DNA of 64,000 nucleotides from Cylindrobasidium torrendii FP15055 ss-10 (Eukaryota > Basidiomycota > Agaricomycetes > Agaricales > Physalacriaceae). The stretch lies in contig KN880445.1 in NCBI GenBank assembly GCA_000934385.1, positions 124,001 through 188,000 on the forward strand, in the 5' to 3' direction. The notes below the pieces were generated by a model. That model had not been told where the DNA came from, did not search any database, and saw only the letters and a program-made list of their open reading frames with translations. Positions within the stretch are counted from its first letter, which is position 1, and each line of letters opens with the position of its first letter. Below, one piece after another: positions 58,284 to 64,000 of this stretch. The position numbers were made by a program, and so were the translations under genes.

Positions 58284-58657
58284 TAGGGCTGCTCAATTCC
58301 AAAGGGGGGGTTTTGACTGCACCCGGAAGGGGGGCGAAACGTGATGGCACAGGCGCGGAAATGAAAAAGCGGAGCAGCGGGCGTCGGGACGTCGACATCC
58401 AAAGTATGCAGTTCGTCGACTTTCTGCTTCCAAAAAGCTGGTGGTTGGGGTGAGGGTAGCCATATGTTCACGCGCAAAAAAACCCGAGCAAAAACGATGA
58501 CTTTTGAGCCCAGTACGCCTGAAAAGCCGTTTTCATGAACGCCACATATCTCCCCGCCGCGAAGCGTTTCTGCCGTAAAGCGGAAGCTATTCCCCCCCTT
58601 CCGGGTGCAGTCAAAACCCCCCCTTTGGAATTGAGCAGCCCTAATTGAGCAGCCCTA
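58284..58657. mobile_element. MITE with ~50-bp terminal inverted repeats
   Basis: The left end (58284-58334) starts TAGGGCTGCTCAATTCC, then AAAG7TTTTGACTGCACCCGG and a G run. The right end (58592-58643) is its reverse complement, identical except for one G in the second run. A further 14-base copy of the extreme end (ATTGAGCAGCCCTA) is repeated outside, to 58657. The element is about 360-374 bp, has no open frame for a transposase, and is flanked by CTTAG and CTTGG, a possible imperfect 5-bp target duplication. The near-perfect repeats suggest recent movement. It lies in the promoter of secreted protein A. Confidence 0.88.
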
Positions 58658-59334
58658 CTTGGAGAAACTCAAGTGGAAGAAGAGAGTGTCAGGCATTTTC
58701 GCCGTCAACAGCTAGCAATAGCGCCGTATCCTCGGCCCTCGCTAAAGTATTAGATACAATATTATTTCATTTCGTAAACATGTCGATTTGCTCACCTTAT
58801 GTAAATCCGTACCCGCACCACTGCCTACATATTTGCATGCGTTATGTAAGTATGTATCCCTCAAGGCCTCTACGTTTTTTTGTGATTTTCTCACATCCCC
58901 CACAGTCCTCGCACGTTCTCCTCGACATCTTCGAATCCATTCATTCTTACGTCGTACTCTCGCTCCCTCCCGCCTGCCCTCTGGCCAAGGTGCTGGGAGT
59001 AACTGAGGCGCTCGTAGACTAGTAGTACCATAAGACCCACAACCTATCCCCATGCAGAAGCAGAGGGGAGACAACCCACAAGGGCTTGCGAGCATTTCGA
59101 CAGTCGAATATGGCGTATAACGACAAGGATGACAATGGTTTCTAGTAAGTTGAAGTTTGAACTCGCTTCAAACGGCAGGACGCCAAAGCGGGCTCCCGGG
59201 TAAGTTCCAGTATACTACCACTGCCGCATTCGTCCAATACTGCAACCAGATAAATATAAATATATTCTAGAGTAACGACTGGAAAGAGGCACCTTGAATT
59301 TCACCAAAGCTGAGGTCCCCATTGCTTTGCAAAC
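58658..59334. other. Intergenic between MITE and secreted protein B
   Basis: AT-rich in part, with TATATTTATA-like tracts near 59252-59270. No gene was seen. Confidence 0.4.
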
Positions 59335-60009
59335 TCAGATACGATGGACATAGACGTTGAGGTCGTCGTAGTAAAGTTCATCGCCATCCTCTGTGAACGG
59401 CGTCCAGAAGAAGTCCTTCAGTAGGGTTACCGACCTGTGCGACATCAGTTTGACAAGCGACAACGGAAAGTGATTCGCATACTCGTTCGACAGGCCGTTG
59501 GACCCCACCTCCGAAAGCGTAGCCTCGATGAACGAGTTGTACTTGTCGAACGTCAATGCCTCCTTCGCACCTCCTGCGATGTTTGCGTAAAGGCCTGTGT
59601 CGAGCTTTGGCGCGGATGCGGAATCATAGTGCCCGTCTTTGCACTGAAGGTAGCTGTTTAGATTCTCTGGCTAGTATCGACTAGTTAGTTGTGGTTGACA
59701 AAAGACGAGGATGTACGCACACCCCAGCAGGTCGCAGCGGCGACGCAGGAGTTATATTCCCAGGGAGTATGGTTATTCTTCGAAAATTGAAGACAGTTCT
59801 TGGTCTGCGAGGAAAGCGTCAGCTGTTTCCTCAAGCGGCGGTATCATACGTACCATAGCATTGCACCCCTGGAAGCGCTTATGGTCGAGGTGTGAGAAGT
59901 CATCGTCCAGCATCTCGCAGGCACCGAGGTCGGCGGAAGCGGACGCCTTGGTGGCTGCAGCGAATGCGAAGGAGGCGAGAGAAAGGAACGTGGTTGCAGA
60001 GGCGAGCAT
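59335..60009 (-). CDS. Secreted six-cysteine protein B (tandem paralogue)
   Basis: 175 aa after three introns. The signal peptide is MLASATTFLSLASFAFA (an alternative start MPPM lies nine bases upstream). Six cysteines at 31, 49, 56, 72, 78 and 90 align one to one with protein A: GCNAM with GCNAV, NSCVAAATCWGPENLNSYLQCKD with the matching block, FDKYNSFIEATLSEVGSNGL, and the end YDDLNVYVHRI. The acidic Val-rich block of A is replaced by a shorter Ala/Gly stretch. Intron positions and phases are the same, so A and B arose by tandem duplication of a genomic copy. It is probably extracellular; function unknown. Confidence 0.82.
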
Positions 60010-60346
60010 CGGGGGCACGACGATGGTTCAAAGGACTGTTCGAGGGCAGAACCGTAAAGCGGCTTTCGGGCTCCTCCGATTGAAGGTGTTAGCTTTTATG
60101 CGTTGACACCCACGTTATGTAAATCCAAACCAGCGTACGTGAAGTTACAACGGTTCCCCCACAATGGATGGAGCTTTTCCATTTTACAGGAAGTCACAAA
60201 CGATTTATACATACTCACTCAGTCAAGCGGCCAGTCCCTAGTTTACTGATGGCATCATACTATAAGTACAGCCATCGCTCTCGCTGGAAAAATGCAGATA
60301 ATACGATCACATTCAGCAAGGCAACTCAAGATACAACATCACTGAA
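60010..60346. other. Intergenic, promoter of protein B
   Basis: 5' flank of gene B and 3' flank of the P-loop kinase gene. No further feature. Confidence 0.4.
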
Positions 60347-61128
60347 CTAAGCCTTACGCACCAGCTCCTCGACTTCCTGTATCCACCTTTCAGTTTCTCC
60401 TCCCCAGCCTCCTAGGCGATGTACGCGAGATTCATGCACTTTCATGAGCTCCTGCCCACGTTCACGGGCGTTTCCGTGATTATCCCAGGCCCAGCGGAGG
60501 ATACTGAGCTTGCTGAAAAACACCTCGTGGAACGTCTCTTCGCATCCTGGAGCGCATGGCGGTGCAATACGAAACAGACGTTTGAACGTCCGCCACATAA
60601 GTCGCGGAAAATACACCCAGAATGGAGGGTCGAGGACTGGTATACGAAGTGAGAACCCTCCCAAAGAGGCAAACAAAGGGGAGAAAGAAGTTTTCTGAAG
60701 AACGCACAGACGATATCTGTCACATGCCCAAGTGCGAAATCACCAAGAATGCGCGTGTAGTTTCCGTCCAAAATCCAACCCTGGGGGTTGGCCTCTATGA
60801 CGCGCTGGATGTCCGCTTTCATCTCATCGTCTGGCGCCTCCTGCCAGTCTGGGCGCCAGTGGAGGGTATCAAGGTTAACAGCAGGAATTCCAAGGAGGTG
60901 GGAGAGGCGACCAGAAAGCGTGCTCTGAAAAGAAAGGAAAGTCTATATGGGCTCTGCGGGGGGAGCGAGGAGCGCGCGCCTTGCCTGTCCCTGCGCGTAG
61001 AATTTGAGTGATTTGTAGAGTACATATCGAGTCCACGGTTTACCACTGTTCCCTATGATTCGAATTCTGTAGATACCATTCTCGTCGCCGTAGAGAGGCG
61101 GGATGCCATCTGTCGTGGTGGAGGACAT
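60347..61128 (-). CDS. P-loop kinase of the adenylate kinase/FlaR-like family
   Basis: Small nucleotide-binding kinase-like protein, 200 aa. Exons 61044-61128, 60980-60990, 60708-60924 and 60347-60636 total 603 nt. The Walker A loop IIGNSGTGKSTLSGRL is made from three exons: GNS-G from exon 1, TGK from an 11-base microexon, and STL from exon 3. The intron after the microexon has a GC donor (GCAAG/gcgcgc). Downstream features match the FlaR/topology-modulation group: VNLDTLHWRPDW, WILDGNYTRIL, VFLDPPFWVYFPRLMWRTFKR, and a conserved ILRWAWDNHGNARERG helix. The biological substrate is not known for this family. Without the microexon the P-loop would be destroyed. Confidence 0.85.
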
Positions 61129-61441
61129 GATGGTTCAAGGACAAGTGACTCTTGGACTGGAGGCTCGGGTCCGGTGTGGGCTGGCGCCAGACTCCGACAT
61201 TGAGTCACGTCGTGTGGTCGACGCCGAGTTTCGGTATTCCAAGAAAATTCGGATTTTCTTGAGAGTCCCTCGAAGTATAAACGAGCGTTTGGCCCAGGTT
61301 TGGCCAAATCTGGCCAAATCCACTCCCAACTTTCTGATCGAAAGACTGTTGTCACGATCACGTGCATTGTGAACGCGATTCAAACAGCAGTTTCAATAAC
61401 TTGTACTGTATACAATTTTATTCTACACCTATACACATTCT
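61129..61441. other. Intergenic, nothing recognised
   Basis: 5' flank of the kinase and 3' flank of the monooxygenase. GGCCAAATCTGGCCAAATC at 61304-61320 is a short direct repeat. Confidence 0.4.
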
Positions 61442-63829
61442 CTACTTGTTATGGACCGCGTACTCCTCAAAAATCGCCGTATAATCAGGCATCTCATCCT
61501 TCCCTTCCTCGTTCAAAAACCCGTAATACCACGAATTATCCCTCCCATCCGTCTCGCGCTGCGCGAACCCATTCCCAAACGCTCTAAACCTATTCCCGGA
61601 CCGGTACTTGAACTTCCAATCCTCTGGGCGGAAGTTCTGCAGGACGTGCTCGATGAAGTGCACACGCGAGCCGGGATAGTGATGCGGGAGGCCGTCCTTG
61701 CCCTTCTTGAACCAGGAGGAGCAGGGTCCGTCCCAGACAGTGCGCTTCATGTACAGCTCGACGTGCTCCATGAATTCCCGCGTGGCTTCTTCTGTGGGCT
61801 CTAGGCTGACGATTTGCTCTTCGGACATTTTTCGAGCCTGTAGACAATCTTAGCGAAAACGTGAGAGGGAATGAAGAAGATGTGGTACTATTTTGAGGAA
61901 GGCGGTAATGGTGTTTTCGATTATGGGAGCGGCAGAGCCGTGTCCGGTAGGACCATACGGTCCGTACGCCATGAGGAAGTTGGGAAAGTTGGGTACGGCA
62001 ATAGACAAGTAGGAGTATGGCTGCCATCTATGAGCCAAGGTCGTGATGCCAAATAATGAGGACCATACCTCTTTCTCCCACTGGTCTTGCATATTTATGC
62101 CGCGCGCGCGGACAGGGAAATGCGGTTTGAAGGTCGTATCAAACCCAGTCGCACAGATAAAGACGTCGACTTCGTGTTCAGTGCCGTCTATCAGTTGTGA
62201 GCCTCATTTTCCGCTACTTGGAGGGGAGACGCTGACTGGCATCGATGAAGCCTTTCTCGGACATCTCCTGCATTTCATCCAAGAACACCGTGACCTTGTC
62301 TTTCCTCGTAAGGGCGTCAAGGTATCCTGGCGCAGGGGTAGGACGACGACACCCAACTTCAAAGTCGGTCGGGATGATCTTGGCAGCGATCTCTGGGACG
62401 CTTGCCAACTTTTCCTTCATCATTGCCTCGCATCCTTCTCGCGCCAGTCGGGATTCTGGGGAACCTTTGATAATAAAACGGAAACGGCGGCTAGAAGCTG
62501 GTGATCAGCTGCAGCACCAAAGACACAGACCCAAAATGCACTTGAGCTCGCTCTCCATAGCTTTTCTGTAGGCAAGATAGTGATGCGGGTCCTTGGCAAA
62601 GCGTTCCTTTTGCGCCTCAGAGTCTGTTCGCCGAAGGTGAGCTTAGGGTGGACAGCGGCACGCCGTTCAACAGCACGCACACGCAAAGTTGGATCCACCG
62701 GGACCTGCAAACATCGCACCCACACTAGCTCGGCGTCATTCCGAGAGCACTCGAGCGGGCTGTATACGCACGCGGGGACGATCCATGTCGGGGAGCGTAT
62801 CCAGTGGTACAGATGGTCCTACGAAGGAAATGAGTACGCTTTGGTTGCCAAGTGGGTGGCATGTGCGACGTACAACTTCATTCACGATGGCAGGAACGGT
62901 CTGGACGCCAGATGAACCCGAGCCAAGGACAGCTACTCGTTTGCCCTTGAGGTCAAGATCCTTTGGGTAGCGTGCGCTGTGAACAAGAGTGCCTTGTTCG
63001 GAAACAATGAGGCGGCGCTTGAGCGCAATGGAGAAAGAGCCGTTACTTACCCTTGTACTTGTCCAAGTTTTTGAGGTCAGGCCATCGCGGCCAGTGCAAT
63101 GAGCCAACCATGCTTATGAGGAGATTGCAGGTGTCGGTCTTGACGTCGCCTGTTTTGAGATCCTTGATGCTGACTGTCCAAACGCCCGACTCGTCGTTCC
63201 AGTCTGCGCCGACCACTTCATGTGAGAAGTGAATGTACTTTTCAAGCCCGTGTTTGTGCATCTGGCCCTGGTAGTACTCCCGGATTTCGGCCCCATAAGC
63301 TACATAATGCGAAGGTCAGCGTACTACTAGGTGCGGGCATACGCAGACGATCTAACCGTAGTAGGTGGACCAGTCTGTCTTGGGATCCTTGATGTACTGG
63401 TAATTCGACCCCGGGACATCCTGAGCAGGAATGTCAGCAGTTATTCGTGGGCTGTGGACGTATACAATCTACACATGCGATCCCAGGATAGCGATTCCAA
63501 TGCCAGACGCCACCCGCTTCATCGCCCATTTCATAGATTGTGAGGTCGATGAGGTCCTGCTGTTCTGTGTCTACAACATGGGCAAGGTGTATCCCGCTTG
63601 CAAACACACGTTAGCATGAGTGGTATTAGGCAGCGCCTGGGGCCACCTACGACATGCCGGCGCCGATGCCAATGACCTTGATGCGCCTGCTGAGCGAGCG
63701 TGCAGGCCTTTCGTCGATGGTATAACCTCTGGCATTTGACGGCGGCCACAAACCTTGCTTGATTTCCTGCGGCACTTCATATTTGACCCAGCCGTCTTTG
63801 TCGATTTCGACGTTTGGATTGGGATTCAT
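61442..63829 (-). CDS. Flavin-dependent monooxygenase, Baeyer-Villiger type
   Basis: FAD/NADPH enzyme inserting oxygen into ketones or related substrates. It starts MNPNPNVEIDKDGWVKYEVP and has the first dinucleotide fold VIGIGAGMSGIHLAHV (intron inside), then [24 protein letters not shown], where GGVW.WNRYPG..CD is typical of Baeyer-Villiger enzymes. The central ISMVGSLHWPRWPDL is a one-residue-short form of the FxGxxxHxxxWP fingerprint. The second fold is VAVLGSGSSGVQTVPAI, followed by VDVFICATGFDTTFKPHFP. The last exon ends EEYAVHNK. Several introns in the middle (62.2-62.9 kb) were not fixed base by base. It is closest to the steroid/sterigmatocystin-type monooxygenases of fungi; the substrate is unknown. 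Confidence 0.85.
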
Positions 63830-64000
63830 TGTGGGAGGACAAGTTCAAGCTATTTTTCAAAACCAAAATGAACGCTTCGCGAACGCAGGAAGTGGGCCCG
63901 CCGAGACGTGTGTTTTGGACGACCTCGGCGTGCCTATCACTGAGTCACGTGTCCGGTGTTTCTCTCCCTGGTTTTTTTGCTTCCGCTTTCACCGTACTTC

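Noticed and set aside
1..64000. CRISPR arrays, prophage, insertion sequences
   Set aside because: No regular repeat-spacer pattern or bacterial mobile genes; the window is eukaryotic.

Overview
The window is nuclear DNA of a filamentous basidiomycete, almost certainly a mushroom-forming Agaricomycete. Genes are packed at about one per 2 kb on both strands and are broken by many 45-60 nt introns. Several families are typical of this group: an AA9 cellulose monooxygenase, F-box protein expansions, a 'Goodbye'-type STAND fragment, NRPS-like reductases and small secreted cysteine-rich proteins. No prokaryotic, viral or CRISPR feature was seen. Gene models were spliced by eye. For many, all exon lengths were added and the total divides by three (CMLE 534 aa, AA9 239 aa, phosphatase 470 aa, GLO3 456 aa, kinase 1207 aa, P-loop kinase 200 aa).

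Left part (1-25 kb): the N-terminal half of an ABCC/YOR1-type transporter, a 73-aa protein with only the cyanase N-terminal fold, a VAMP7-type longin SNARE, an intron-containing tRNA-Tyr, a broken STAND N-terminal gene, a 3-carboxy-cis,cis-muconate cyclase, tRNA-Gly and tRNA-Ser, an AA9 LPMO, SDH2 divergent from a LOG-family phosphoribohydrolase, an F-box gene with an internally deleted pseudogene copy, and a histidine acid phosphatase divergent from GLO3.

Middle part (25-42 kb): a secreted thaumatin-like protein, an F-box-like protein, then a run that looks like an aromatic-acid (quinate/protocatechuate, beta-ketoadipate branch) group: EthD protein, divergent CMD-hydrolase fusion, Zn2Cys6 regulator and 3-dehydroshikimate dehydratase. 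With the muconate cyclase at 9-11 kb, most steps from dehydroshikimate to beta-ketoadipate have a candidate here. A regulator carrying both C2H2 and Zn2Cys6 fingers, synaptobrevin (SNC type) and a multi-span membrane protein follow.

Right part (42-64 kb): a large CAMK-like protein kinase, two related F-box genes separated by an inverted-repeat-bounded 1.2-kb insertion-like segment, a decayed NRPS-like reductase, RPL24, two tandem paralogous secreted six-cysteine proteins with a MITE in the promoter of one, a small P-loop kinase whose Walker A loop is carried by an 11-nt microexon, and a flavin-dependent (Baeyer-Villiger type) monooxygenase. No single clearly new multi-gene system is evident. 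The most interesting items are the fused CMD-hydrolase and its neighbours, the stand-alone cyanase-fold protein, the microexon, and the young rearrangements.
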